Shown here one piece after another: positions 26,533-37,807 of a DNA stretch of 64,000 nucleotides. Position 1 is the first letter of the stretch, and each line of letters begins with the position of its first letter. The position numbers and the translations under genes are program-made. The notes under the pieces were generated by a model that saw only the letters and a program-made list of their open reading frames with translations, made no database searches and was not told the origin of the DNA. The stretch comes from Pseudomonas serboccidentalis (GTDB taxonomy: Bacteria; Pseudomonadota; Gammaproteobacteria; Pseudomonadales; Pseudomonadaceae), in assembly GCF_028830055.1 (NCBI RefSeq), contig NZ_CP101655.1:2312051-2376050 (forward strand). The letters run 5' to 3'.

Positions 26533-26534
26533 GC

Positions 26535-29500
26535 GTGCGGCTAAAGTGCATCAAACTGGCGGGGTTCAAGTCCTTCGTCGACCCGACCACGGTGAACTTC
26601 CCCAGTAACATGGCGGCAGTCGTCGGGCCGAACGGTTGCGGCAAGTCGAACATCATCGACGCCGTACGCTGGGTGATGGGCGAAAGCTCGGCGAAAAACC
26701 TGCGTGGCGAGTCGATGACCGACGTCATCTTCAACGGCTCGACCAGCCGCAAACCGGTGAGCCAGGCGAGCATCGAGCTGGTGTTCGACAACTCCGATGG
26801 CACGCTGGTTGGTGAATACGCGGCGTATGCCGAGATTTCCATTCGCCGCAAAGTTACCCGCGACAGTCAGAACAGCTATTTCCTCAACGGCGCCAAATGC
26901 CGCCGTCGCGACATCACCGATATCTTCCTCGGCACCGGTCTGGGGCCGCGCAGCTACTCGATCATCGAGCAGGGGATGATCTCCAAGCTGATCGAAGCCA
27001 AGCCCGAAGACCTGCGCAACTTCATCGAAGAAGCGGCGGGCATCTCCAAGTACAAGGAGCGCCGGCGCGAGACCGAAAACCGCATTCGCCGCACCCACGA
27101 AAACCTCGCCCGCCTGACCGACCTGCGCGAAGAACTCGAACGCCAGCTCGAACGCCTGCACCGTCAGGCCGAGTCCGCGAAGAAGTATCAGGAATACAAG
27201 ACCGAAGAGCGTCAGCTCAAGGCGCAACTGTCGGCCCTGCGCTGGCAGGATCTGAACGATCAGGTCGGCCAGCGCGAGTCGATCATCGGCACTCAGGAAG
27301 TCAGTTTCGAAGCGTTGGTCGCCGAGCAGCGTAATGCGGATGCGGCCATTGAGCGCCTGCGCGACGGGCACCATGAACTGTCCGAACGCTTCAATCTGGT
27401 GCAGGGGCGCTTCTATTCGGTCGGCGGCGATATCGCCCGGGTCGAGCAGAGCATCCAGCACGGCCAGCAGCGCTTGCGTCAGTTGCAGGATGACCTGAAA
27501 GAAGCCGAACGCGCGCGTCTGGAAACCGAATCGCATCTGGGCCACGACCGCACGCTGCTGCTGACCCTCGGCGAAGAGCTGGACATGCTCACCCCCGAGC
27601 AGGAGGTCACCAGCGCCGCCGCCGAAGAAGCCGCCGCTGCGCTGGAAGATTCCGAAAGCGTCATGCACGGCTGGCAGGAGCAGTGGGACACCTTCAACCT
27701 GACCGCCGCTGAACCCCGGCGTCAGGCCGAAGTGCAGCAGTCGCGCATCCAGCAGCTGGAAACCAGCATGGAGCGTCTGGCCGATCGACAAAAGCGTCTT
27801 GCGGAGGAGCGTGACTTGCTCTCGGCCGATCCGGAAGACGCCGCGATCATGGCGCTCAACGAGCAACTTGCCGAGTCCGAAGCGACCCTGGAAGACTTGC
27901 AGACCAGCGAAGAAGCGCAGGTCGAAAAGCTTGAGCAACTGCGTCAGGAATTGCAGCAGGCGCTGACCGCGCAGCAACAGGCGCAGGGCGATCTGCAGCG
28001 GCTCAACGGTCGCCTGGCGTCCCTTGAGGCCCTGCAGCAAGCCGCGCTCGATCCGGGCACCGGCACCGCCGAATGGTTGAAGGAACACAACCTCGCCGAG
28101 CGCCCGCGCCTGGCCGAGGGCCTGAAGGTCGAGGCGGGTTGGGAGCTGGCGGTGGAAACCGTGCTCGGCGCCGATCTGCAAGCGGTACTCGTCGACGATT
28201 TCAGCGGCTTCGATCTGTCCGGTTTCAGCCAGGGTGATTTGCGCCTGCTCAGCCCGGGCAACGATGGCGTGCGGGTGGCCGGCAGCTTGCTGGACAAGGT
28301 CGAGGCGCAGATTGATCTGTCGCCGTGGCTCGGTCAGGTCAAACCGGTCGACAGCCTCGAGCAAGCCTTGGCCTTGCGCGGACAGTTGAGCGCCGGCCAG
28401 AGCGTGATCAGCCGCGACGGTTATTGGGTCGGCCGGCACTTTCTGCGCGTGCGTCGTGCCAGTGAAGCCGAGAGCGGCATGCTCGCCCGAGGTCAGGAAA
28501 TCGAGACGCTGCAGGCCGAGCGCGAAGAGCGCGAAGCCACGGTCGAGGCCATGGAAACCCGCTTGCAAACCCTGCGTGCGCAACAGCGTCAGCAGGAAAA
28601 CGGTCGCGAACATTTGCGGCGCTTGCTGCAAGACGAAGCGCGTCAGCAAGGTGAACTGAAAGCCCAATTGTCCGCCGGCAAAGCCAAGGCCGAACAACTG
28701 ACCTTGCGCCGTACGCGCCTCGATGAAGAGCTGGTCGAACTCGGCGAACAGCGCGAGCTGGAACACGAACAGATCGGCGAAGCGCGCATGCAATTGCAGG
28801 AAGCGCTCGACGCCATGGCGCTGGACACCGAACAGCGCGAATTGCTGCTGGCCCAGCGCGACAGCCTGCGCGAACGCCTCGACCGCGTGCGACAGGAAGC
28901 CCGTCAGCACAAGGATCACGCTCATCAACTGGCCGTGCGTCTCGGCTCGTTGCGTGCCCAGTACGATTCCACGCGTCAGGCGCTGGAGCGTCTGGAGATG
29001 CAGGCCGAGCGCCTCACCGAAAAGCGCGAACAGTTGAGTCTGAATCTGGAGGAGGGTGAGGCGCCGCTGGAAGAGCTGCGCCTGAAACTCGAAGAGCTGC
29101 TCGACAAACGCATGACCGTCGACGAAGAACTGAAGACTGCGCAGATCGCGCTGGAAGACGCCGACCGCGAATTGCGCGAAGCGGAAAAACGTCGGACCCA
29201 GGCCGAGCAGCAATCGCAATTGATCCGCGGCCAGCTCGAACAGCAGCGCATGGAATGGCAAGCGCTGACCGTGCGACGCAAGGCGTTGCAGGATCAATTG
29301 CTCGAAGACGGCTACGATCTCAATGGCGTGCTCGCGACCTTGACGCCTGAGGCCAGTGAACGCGCCGCCGAAGATGAACTCGAACGAATCAATGCGCGGA
29401 TTCAGCGTCTGGGCGCGATCAACCTCGCGGCCATCGACGAATACACGCAACAATCCGAGCGTAAACGTTATCTGGATGCGCAGGACGCCGATCTGGTGGA

Positions 29501-30023
29501 AGCACTGGAGACCCTGGAAAACGTCATTCGCAAGATCGACAAGGAAACCCGTAACCGTTTCAAAGATACCTTTGATCAGATCAATGGCGGTTTACAGGCA
29601 CTTTTCCCGAAAGTTTTCGGTGGAGGCAGCGCCTATTTGGAACTGACGGGCGAAGATCTACTCGATACAGGGGTGACGATCATGGCGCGGCCGCCAGGAA
29701 AGAAGAACAGCACCATCCATTTGCTCTCCGGCGGGGAAAAAGCCCTGACCGCACTGGCACTGGTTTTTGCGATCTTCAAATTGAATCCGGCGCCGTTCTG
29801 CATGCTCGATGAAGTTGACGCGCCACTGGATGACGCTAACGTTGGACGCTACGCACGATTGGTTAAAGAGATGTCGCAGACCGTGCAGTTCATCTATATC
29901 ACCCACAACAAGATCGCCATGGAAATGGCCGATCAACTGATGGGGGTGACGATGCACGAGCCGGGTTGTTCGCGACTGGTTGCAGTGGATGTCGAGGAGG
30001 CGATGGCGATGGTGGACGCCTGA
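26535..30023 (+). CDS. smc: Chromosome segregation SMC ATPase
   Basis: 1162 residues, GTG start (MRLKCIKLAGFKSFVDPTTV). Walker A is VGPNGCGKSN; two long coiled coils (about 170-500 and 660-1000) flank a hinge near 510-650 (ERPRLAEGLKVEAGWE, YWVGRHFLRV). The C-terminal head has the signature LLSGGEKALTAL and Walker B CMLDEVDAPLDD. It forms the condensin-like ring that compacts and segregates the chromosome. The GTG starts 2 bases after the GntR stop. Confidence 0.97.
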   Translation: MRLKCIKLAGFKSFVDPTTVNFPSNMAAVVGPNGCGKSNIIDAVRWVMGESSAKNLRGESMTDVIFNGSTSRKPVSQASIELVFDNSDGTLVGEYAAYAEISIRRKVTRDSQNSYFLNGAKCRRRDITDIFLGTGLGPRSYSIIEQGMISKLIEAKPEDLRNFIEEAAGISKYKERRRETENRIRRTHENLARLTDLREELERQLERLHRQAESAKKYQEYKTEERQLKAQLSALRWQDLNDQVGQRESIIGTQEVSFEALVAEQRNADAAIERLRDGHHELSERFNLVQGRFYSVGGDIARVEQSIQHGQQRLRQLQDDLKEAERARLETESHLGHDRTLLLTLGEELDMLTPEQEVTSAAAEEAAAALEDSESVMHGWQEQWDTFNLTAAEPRRQAEVQQSRIQQLETSMERLADRQKRLAEERDLLSADPEDAAIMALNEQLAESEATLEDLQTSEEAQVEKLEQLRQELQQALTAQQQAQGDLQRLNGRLASLEALQQAALDPGTGTAEWLKEHNLAERPRLAEGLKVEAGWELAVETVLGADLQAVLVDDFSGFDLSGFSQGDLRLLSPGNDGVRVAGSLLDKVEAQIDLSPWLGQVKPVDSLEQALALRGQLSAGQSVISRDGYWVGRHFLRVRRASEAESGMLARGQEIETLQAEREEREATVEAMETRLQTLRAQQRQQENGREHLRRLLQDEARQQGELKAQLSAGKAKAEQLTLRRTRLDEELVELGEQRELEHEQIGEARMQLQEALDAMALDTEQRELLLAQRDSLRERLDRVRQEARQHKDHAHQLAVRLGSLRAQYDSTRQALERLEMQAERLTEKREQLSLNLEEGEAPLEELRLKLEELLDKRMTVDEELKTAQIALEDADRELREAEKRRTQAEQQSQLIRGQLEQQRMEWQALTVRRKALQDQLLEDGYDLNGVLATLTPEASERAAEDELERINARIQRLGAINLAAIDEYTQQSERKRYLDAQDADLVEALETLENVIRKIDKETRNRFKDTFDQINGGLQALFPKVFGGGSAYLELTGEDLLDTGVTIMARPPGKKNSTIHLLSGGEKALTALALVFAIFKLNPAPFCMLDEVDAPLDDANVGRYARLVKEMSQTVQFIYITHNKIAMEMADQLMGVTMHEPGCSRLVAVDVEEAMAMVDA

Positions 30024-30282
30024 GCCAGCGTGGTGTCGGAAGGGTATTGATGTTCTGTAGGACTTTTTTACCGACTTCGACTTGCTGGCCAATCGACATA
30101 TTCGCGCAAGCCAATGTGACAGACGGTGTAAAGTTGTCTTTGGTCGTGCTAGTTTAATGTCAATTTTTCGTATACGTGGGCAAAACGCCTGTCAGAACAT
30201 AGAGTTGGCGCCACGTTTTAAAGCGGTTTACACAGTGTAAACCCCTTATTTTTCAGCATTTTTTATAGAGGCACGGGATTAC

Positions 30283-31146
30283 ATGGAAATCGGTCTGCGC
30301 GAGTGGCTGATCGTCATCGGCATCATTGTGATAGCCGGTATTCTTTTCGATGGCTGGCGCCGTATGCGCGGCGGCAAGGGAAAACTGAAATTCCGTCTTG
30401 ACCGAAGTCTGTCCAACCTGCCGGACGAGGACACCAGCGCTGAGCTGTTGGGCCCGGCTCGCGTGCTGGACACGCATAAAGAACCGCAACTGGACGAACA
30501 CGATCTGCCGTCGGTGAGCATGCCGGCCCGCGAAGCACGCGAGCCTCGCGAATCGGGCTCCAAACGTGGCAAGCGTGGCAGCAATGGTCCGGCCCAGGGC
30601 GACCTGAACCTCGACCTGGACCTGGACGGTGGCCCGAGCTTCAGCAGCCGTGATGATGACTTTGTCGAAGACAGCAAGCCTTCGCCGGCCGTGGCCGACA
30701 AGGATCAGCCGCAAGCCGAAGAAGTCCTGGTGATCAGCGTGATCTGCCGCGACGCAGCCGGCTTCAAAGGCCCGGCGTTGTTGCAGAACATTCTGGAAAG
30801 CGGTCTGCGTTTCGGCGAGATGGATATTTTCCACCGCCACGAAAGCATGGCCGGTAACGGTGAAGTGCTGTTCTCCATGGCCAACGCCGTCAAGCCGGGT
30901 ATCTTCGATCTGGACGACATCGACCATTTCAGCACCCCGGCGGTGAGCTTCTTCCTTGGCCTGCCAGGCCCGCGTCATCCGAAGCAGGCCTTCGACGTGA
31001 TGGTGGCGGCAGCCCGCAAGCTGTCCCAGGAGCTGAATGGCGAGTTGAAAGACGATCAGCGCAGCGTTCTGACCGCGCAGACCATCGAGCACTACCGTCA
31101 GCGCATCGTCGAATTCGAACGCCGGGCCCTGACCCAGAAGCGCTAA
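30283..31146 (+). CDS. zipA: Cell division protein ZipA
   Basis: 287 residues. N-terminal membrane anchor ([20 protein letters not shown]), basic stretch, then a charged/proline-rich linker to about residue 145. The C-terminal FtsZ-binding domain ([47 protein letters not shown]) follows. It tethers FtsZ rings to the inner membrane. The smc-zipA-ligA order is conserved. The 259-base gap before it holds an AT-rich promoter-like region but nothing else clear. Confidence 0.96.
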   Translation: MEIGLREWLIVIGIIVIAGILFDGWRRMRGGKGKLKFRLDRSLSNLPDEDTSAELLGPARVLDTHKEPQLDEHDLPSVSMPAREAREPRESGSKRGKRGSNGPAQGDLNLDLDLDGGPSFSSRDDDFVEDSKPSPAVADKDQPQAEEVLVISVICRDAAGFKGPALLQNILESGLRFGEMDIFHRHESMAGNGEVLFSMANAVKPGIFDLDDIDHFSTPAVSFFLGLPGPRHPKQAFDVMVAAARKLSQELNGELKDDQRSVLTAQTIEHYRQRIVEFERRALTQKR

Positions 31147-31151
31147 AGGCC

Positions 31152-33645
<2,494 letters not shown>

Positions 33646-33673
33646 TACCTCTTCCGGAGAGTGCGCTTTTTTG

Positions 33674-33792
33674 TGGTGAGGGGGCTTGCCCCCGTTGGGT
33701 TGCGAAGCAGCCCCGACTTCAGAGAATGCAGTTCATCCATAGTCTGCCGTTGGAGTGCGTTGCACTCCAACGGGGGCAAGCCCCCCTCACCA
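33674..33792. repeat. Long palindromic repeat (family 3, GAGGGGGCTTGCCCCCGTTGG arms)
   Basis: Outer arms TGAGGGGGCTTGCCCCCGTT and the inverse about 100 bases away, with an inner GGAGTGC-GTT-GCACTCC hairpin. A second member lies at 46755-46874. It probably terminates ligA. Confidence 0.85.
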
Positions 33793-33859
33793 GGTGTTAG
33801 TGGGAACGATGTTGTCTCGGCAATGATCTAGTCTTGGCAAGCCCCAGGGAGAGATCGCC

Positions 33860-35023
33860 ATGTACCGCTTTTTCGAGCAGCTCAGTTCTCGCATCGTCGC
33901 GCCGTTCATGGGCGAAACTTCACGCAACAGCAAAGTCTGGCCGTGCCGCTGCGGCCAGTCGCTGTTCTTTCGCAACAGCCAGTGCCTGGCTTGCAACGCT
34001 GCGCTGGGCTACCAGCCTGAAGAAAGTCGCATCACTTCATTGTCGCCCGGTGTGGAGGGTGGCATCTGGACGCTCGACGCCGACCCCGATGCCGGACTGT
34101 TTCGCCGCTGTGCCAACCTGGACACGCCGGCTGCCTGCAACTGGCTGCTGCCCCTCAATGCGCACGACAGTTTGTGTGTCGCGTGCAGCCTCAATCGCAC
34201 CATCCCCGACCTCGCGGTGGCGGCAAACCCCGAGCGCTGGCGCAAAGTCGAAATCGCCAAACGACGCCTCGTCGCGCAACTGATCACCCTCGGTCTGCCG
34301 GTCATCCCGAAAACCGTGGATGAAGACACCGGTCTGGCCTTCGATTTCATCGGCGTCGACCTTGAAGGCAACGCACCGATGACCGGCCACGCCAACGGCC
34401 TGATCACCCTCGACATCAAGGAAGCCGACGACGCCCACCGCGAGCAGGTGCGGGCGGCGATGCATGAACCCTATCGCACGCTGCTCGGGCATTTCCGGCA
34501 TGAGGTCGGGCATTACTACTGGGATCGCCTGATCGCCAACGGCCCGTGGCTCGAAGCCTTCCGTAACCTGTTTGGCGACGAACGCGCCAGTTACGCCGAA
34601 GCGCTTGATCGTCATTATCAGCAGGGCGCACCGCTGGACTGGCCGCAACACTACGTCAGCGCCTACGCGACCATGCATCCGTGGGAAGACTGGGCCGAAA
34701 CCTGGGCGCATTACCTGCACATGATGGACGCCGTGGACACTGCGCTGGGCTTCGGCATGAGCGCGCGGGAAATGGACTTCGACTACCAGCCGTTTCCGCC
34801 CGGCACCCTGTACGACCCGGAGCACCCCGGCGGCGCGGCATTCCTGTCATTCGTCAATGCGTGGATCGAACTGGCCGGCATGCTCAACGAACTGTCGCGC
34901 AGCATGGGCCAGCCGGATTTCTACCCGTTCGTGCTGCCGGCGGCGGCGATTGCCAAGCTGCACTTCATCCATCTGGTGATCCAGCAGGCGGGCGGTCGGG
35001 CAGACGAGGTTCTCACCCTGTAG
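33860..35023 (+). CDS. Putative zinc-binding metallopeptidase with N-terminal zinc ribbon
   Basis: 387 residues, no signal peptide. The N-terminal zinc ribbon has cysteines in WPCRCGQ and CLACNAALGY, with a second set in CVACSLNRTIPDL. The catalytic zinc motif HEVGHYYWDRL (HExxH) is near residue 215 and an acidic helix PWEDWAETWAHYLHMMD near 275 is the likely third ligand. It belongs to an uncharacterised family found in many proteobacteria (P. aeruginosa PA1530 is the positional equivalent). Its TAG stop is the first bases of a REP element. Substrate unknown. Confidence 0.82.
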   Translation: MYRFFEQLSSRIVAPFMGETSRNSKVWPCRCGQSLFFRNSQCLACNAALGYQPEESRITSLSPGVEGGIWTLDADPDAGLFRRCANLDTPAACNWLLPLNAHDSLCVACSLNRTIPDLAVAANPERWRKVEIAKRRLVAQLITLGLPVIPKTVDEDTGLAFDFIGVDLEGNAPMTGHANGLITLDIKEADDAHREQVRAAMHEPYRTLLGHFRHEVGHYYWDRLIANGPWLEAFRNLFGDERASYAEALDRHYQQGAPLDWPQHYVSAYATMHPWEDWAETWAHYLHMMDAVDTALGFGMSAREMDFDYQPFPPGTLYDPEHPGGAAFLSFVNAWIELAGMLNELSRSMGQPDFYPFVLPAAAIAKLHFIHLVIQQAGGRADEVLTL

Positions 35024-35047
35024 GAGCTGGCGCAGGCTGCGATCTTT
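35021..35047. repeat. Single REP (family 1) overlapping the metallopeptidase stop codon
   Basis: TAGGAGCTGGCGCAGGCTGC directly follows CCTG, so the REP supplies the stop codon. Confidence 0.85.
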
Positions 35048-35089
35048 ATGTCCTTGAAGCCACTCATATTTTTAATCTGAAACCAACGG

Positions 35090-35117
35090 TTGTAACTTCG
35101 CTTCAGATAGGTACAAT
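35090..35117 (+). promoter_or_regulatory. Sigma-70 promoter of ffs
   Basis: TTGTAA (35090-35095), 16-bp spacer, TACAAT (35112-35117), about 32 bases before the RNA 5' end called here. Confidence 0.7.
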
Positions 35118-35149
35118 GGCGCGGCTCGCCGACAGGTGAGTGTCGTTAT

Positions 35150-35262
35150 GGTGACCCCATCGGTCCCCCCGCAACGATTACCCGTGAACCTGGTCAGATC
35201 CGGAAGGAAGCAGCCACAGCGGGAACATTGTGTGCCGGGGTGTGGCTGGTGGGGTTACCACC
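35150..35262 (+). ncRNA. ffs: 4.5S RNA (signal recognition particle RNA)
   Basis: The universally conserved SRP core is present: CTGGTCAGATCCGGAAGGAA followed by GCAGCCACAGCGGG. The ends pair as GGTGACCCC with GGGGTTACC, giving a 113-nt single hairpin RNA of the bacterial 4.5S type. It binds Ffh for co-translational targeting. The exact 5' end could be some bases upstream. Confidence 0.95.
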
Positions 35263-35291
35263 TTAACGAACATCGAACGCTTCAACAGAAC

Positions 35292-35321
35292 TGCATGGGT
35301 TTCGCCCACTGCGGTTTTTTT
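35292..35321 (+). terminator. Terminator of ffs
   Basis: TGCATGGG/CCCACTGC stem with one bulge, then seven T. Confidence 0.85.
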
Positions 35322-35351
35322 ATGCCTGCGATTCGAGTTTTCACGCCAGCC

Positions 35352-35383
35352 TCTGTGGGAGCGAACCTGCTCGCGAAGGCAAC
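35352..35383. repeat. Single REP (GTGGGAGCGAACCTGCTCGCG type)
   Basis: One imperfect palindrome of the GTGGGAGCGA...TCGCG class between ffs and the helicase gene. Confidence 0.75.
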
Positions 35384-35482
35384 GCCCCAATGCCTGTTCG
35401 GCCTTCGCTGCGCAACAGTGGCATACTCCACCGTCTTGCTGCGCGCGTCGTTGACAAGTTCGCGCCCTGGCTACGAGGTTGT

Positions 35483-37432
35483 ATGCACCCGGAACATCAC
35501 GATTTATCCACTGCCGTTTACTTGCCTGTGACGGATGAAACCTGCGCGAGCCTGTTGCAGCCAGAGGGCGTGAAAACCCTCGGCGAGCTGACGGACGCGC
35601 AATTGGCCGCGGTGCTGGTCATTCAGAATCTGGCCCAGGCGGCCGAAAAGGATCTCACCGCCGCCGCGGCGGAGAAGGTCCTGGCCAAGTTGATTGCATG
35701 GGCGGTCGATGGCCGGGCAGGGCTGTTGTCCGAGGCGCAGCGACTGTTCGATCCGCGCCAGTTGTACTTCGGGCTCAACGCCATCCGGCGGCTGAACCTG
35801 CGATTGCTGTTGGCCGACGAAGTATCGGCGCAGGATTACCTGCTGCCTGATGGCAAATGGGATGACGAGTTCAAGACGCGCCACCACGCCGCCAACAATC
35901 CGTTCAGCCAACAGATGATCAGCCCCATCCATCGCGAGCGCTGGCTGAGCGCGGCACAAGACAAACTGGTCAGGACCTTCCGCGCCAATCTGGACGAAGA
36001 CCTGCACGTGCAGGGCTACGCCGGGATCGGCAAGAGCCATCTGCTCGGTGCCTTGACCGAGTGTCTGCGACCGGAGAAAACCCTGCTGCTGGCGCGCACC
36101 CCGGAAAAACTGGCCACGCTCGGTCAGCGCATGGGCATTACCGGTGATCGCAAGCCCGGCATCACTTTCGAAGCCTTCGCGCGCGGGCTGATACACGGTC
36201 GCAGACCGCAGCCGGCGGGTGCTGCCGCCAGGTTGGCGAGTAAGCAGAGTGTGGCGCAGGAACTGAATATCCTCGGCTTTCGCGGCCATGATGCGCAACG
36301 GACCTTCAACGTTTGCCTGGAAACCCTTGAGCGCTATTGTCAGTCCCGGGACTACAGCCTGAGCGCCCAGCATCTGCCGTATTTCCAGCTTTCGTTGTCC
36401 AGCCTTGAGTCCAAGGTGCTGCTGGAATATTCCAGCCGCGTCTGGACCTATCTTGAGGCCAACCCGGCATGGGGGCGGCAGAGCGGCTTCGAAGCGTTGT
36501 TGCTGATCAAGCGGGCGAGTCTGGCCGGCTGCGTGGTGCCGCCTCGCTATACCCACGTGCTGATTGATGAGAGCCAGGATATTCCTGCCTCGCTGCTGCA
36601 GATCATCGAGCGCGGCCGTCAGGTGCTGATCACCCTGGGCGATGAGTATCAGCACGCCAGCCGAGATCTGGTGAAAAGAAAGCGCGAAGTGCGCCAGAGC
36701 GATATCACCTATTCGGTACGCTCCGGCCGCAACGTCGAGCGTCTGGTCAATCCGCTGATTTCCCGGCACTCGGAAAAGACCAAGGTGCCTTTCGAAGGCG
36801 CGCGTGAGGCGGACGTCGGAATCGAGTTTTATCCACAAGGCTTTGTGCCGCCCGAAGGTTGCGTGGTGCTGACCGCCTCACCGTGGGACACGATGATGTG
36901 GGCCATGCAATTGCACGATGGCAACTGCCTGTTCAGCTTTGCCGACATGAAAGCGCAGCGCGATCTCGAACACTTCATGACCACCGCCATCGAGCTGTTC
37001 AAGGTTGACTACTACAGTGCCGAGTACAGCGATAAGGGCCCGCATCGGTATTTCAGCGACTTGCCCGACTGGCAGCAGGTGCGCGAGGCCAATCAGTTCG
37101 ACGAGGCGTTTCTGTGGGTCGAGGCCGAGCTGCAAAAGGGCTTCAAGGTGGCTGACCTGACCCGTCTGAATCGCATGATCGGCGGCCCCGGCAAGAGCTG
37201 CATGCTGATGCAGGCGCAGGAGGCGGGTGGCATGGAGTTCGACCGGGTGCTGCTGACGCCGGAGCTGCTGACCAACGTCAAGTTCAAGGACGCCTATGCG
37301 TTCGATGAGCGGATCTGCGCCGTGTACATCGCCATCTCGCGCGCCCGGCAGCAGCTCTATCTGCCGTACGACGTGGTCGAATGGATCGAATTTCATGACT
37401 ACCAGAAATTCCGCGAGTCGCACGGCTACTGA
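35483..37432 (+). CDS. Putative SF1 (UvrD/Rep-like) ATPase/helicase
   Basis: 649 residues from the ATG at 35483 (MHPEHHDLSTAVYLPV); the upstream in-frame ATG at 35390 lies near a REP. Walker A HVQGYAGIGKSHLLGAL near residue 210, Walker B HVLIDESQDIPASLL near 385, a GDEYQ motif III (ITLGDEYQHA) and a C-terminal motif VI AVYIAISRARQQLYLP. The N-terminal 180 residues have no recognisable domain. It sits between ffs and dnaX among replication/repair genes. The DNA or RNA substrate is unknown. Confidence 0.8.
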   Translation: MHPEHHDLSTAVYLPVTDETCASLLQPEGVKTLGELTDAQLAAVLVIQNLAQAAEKDLTAAAAEKVLAKLIAWAVDGRAGLLSEAQRLFDPRQLYFGLNAIRRLNLRLLLADEVSAQDYLLPDGKWDDEFKTRHHAANNPFSQQMISPIHRERWLSAAQDKLVRTFRANLDEDLHVQGYAGIGKSHLLGALTECLRPEKTLLLARTPEKLATLGQRMGITGDRKPGITFEAFARGLIHGRRPQPAGAAARLASKQSVAQELNILGFRGHDAQRTFNVCLETLERYCQSRDYSLSAQHLPYFQLSLSSLESKVLLEYSSRVWTYLEANPAWGRQSGFEALLLIKRASLAGCVVPPRYTHVLIDESQDIPASLLQIIERGRQVLITLGDEYQHASRDLVKRKREVRQSDITYSVRSGRNVERLVNPLISRHSEKTKVPFEGAREADVGIEFYPQGFVPPEGCVVLTASPWDTMMWAMQLHDGNCLFSFADMKAQRDLEHFMTTAIELFKVDYYSAEYSDKGPHRYFSDLPDWQQVREANQFDEAFLWVEAELQKGFKVADLTRLNRMIGGPGKSCMLMQAQEAGGMEFDRVLLTPELLTNVKFKDAYAFDERICAVYIAISRARQQLYLPYDVVEWIEFHDYQKFRESHGY

Positions 37433-37449
37433 ATACCTGGCCACAATCT

Positions 37450-37545
37450 CCCTGTAGGAGTGAGCCTGCTCGCGATAGCGGTAGATCATTCACTAAAGGA
37501 TGGCGGCTGATACACCGCCATCGCCAGCAGGCTCACTCCTGCAGA
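37450..37545. repeat. REP pair (family 2)
   Basis: Inverted pair of GTAGGAGTGAGCCTGCTCGCG. The rest of the 37433-37807 gap shows no gene; the dnaX promoter is presumably near 37750. Confidence 0.85.
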
Positions 37546-37807
37546 GTTACGGGTTGTCTTCGGAACTGCCGGTATACAACCGGATCATGTCTCGATCTCC
37601 CCCAACATTTTCCGCCACCCCTTGCTGTTGTTCTTCAGGCAGCAGACGCTGGTTGAACCAGTCCAGGGCCATTGATTGCTACGATCCCGGGCTGATATTC
37701 CCCCGCCAACAGCAGCTTGGCCATATTAGACGAGCACACCGGATGCAATTTTGCCCTTGCTCCGCTAGCATTAGCCGCTTCAGCTTCCTTCGTTGCGACG
37801 GTTTTCG

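Noticed and set aside
26541..29453. 970-codon minus-strand frame opposite smc
   Set aside because: High-GC antisense shadow; Walker A, hinge and Walker B are on the plus strand.
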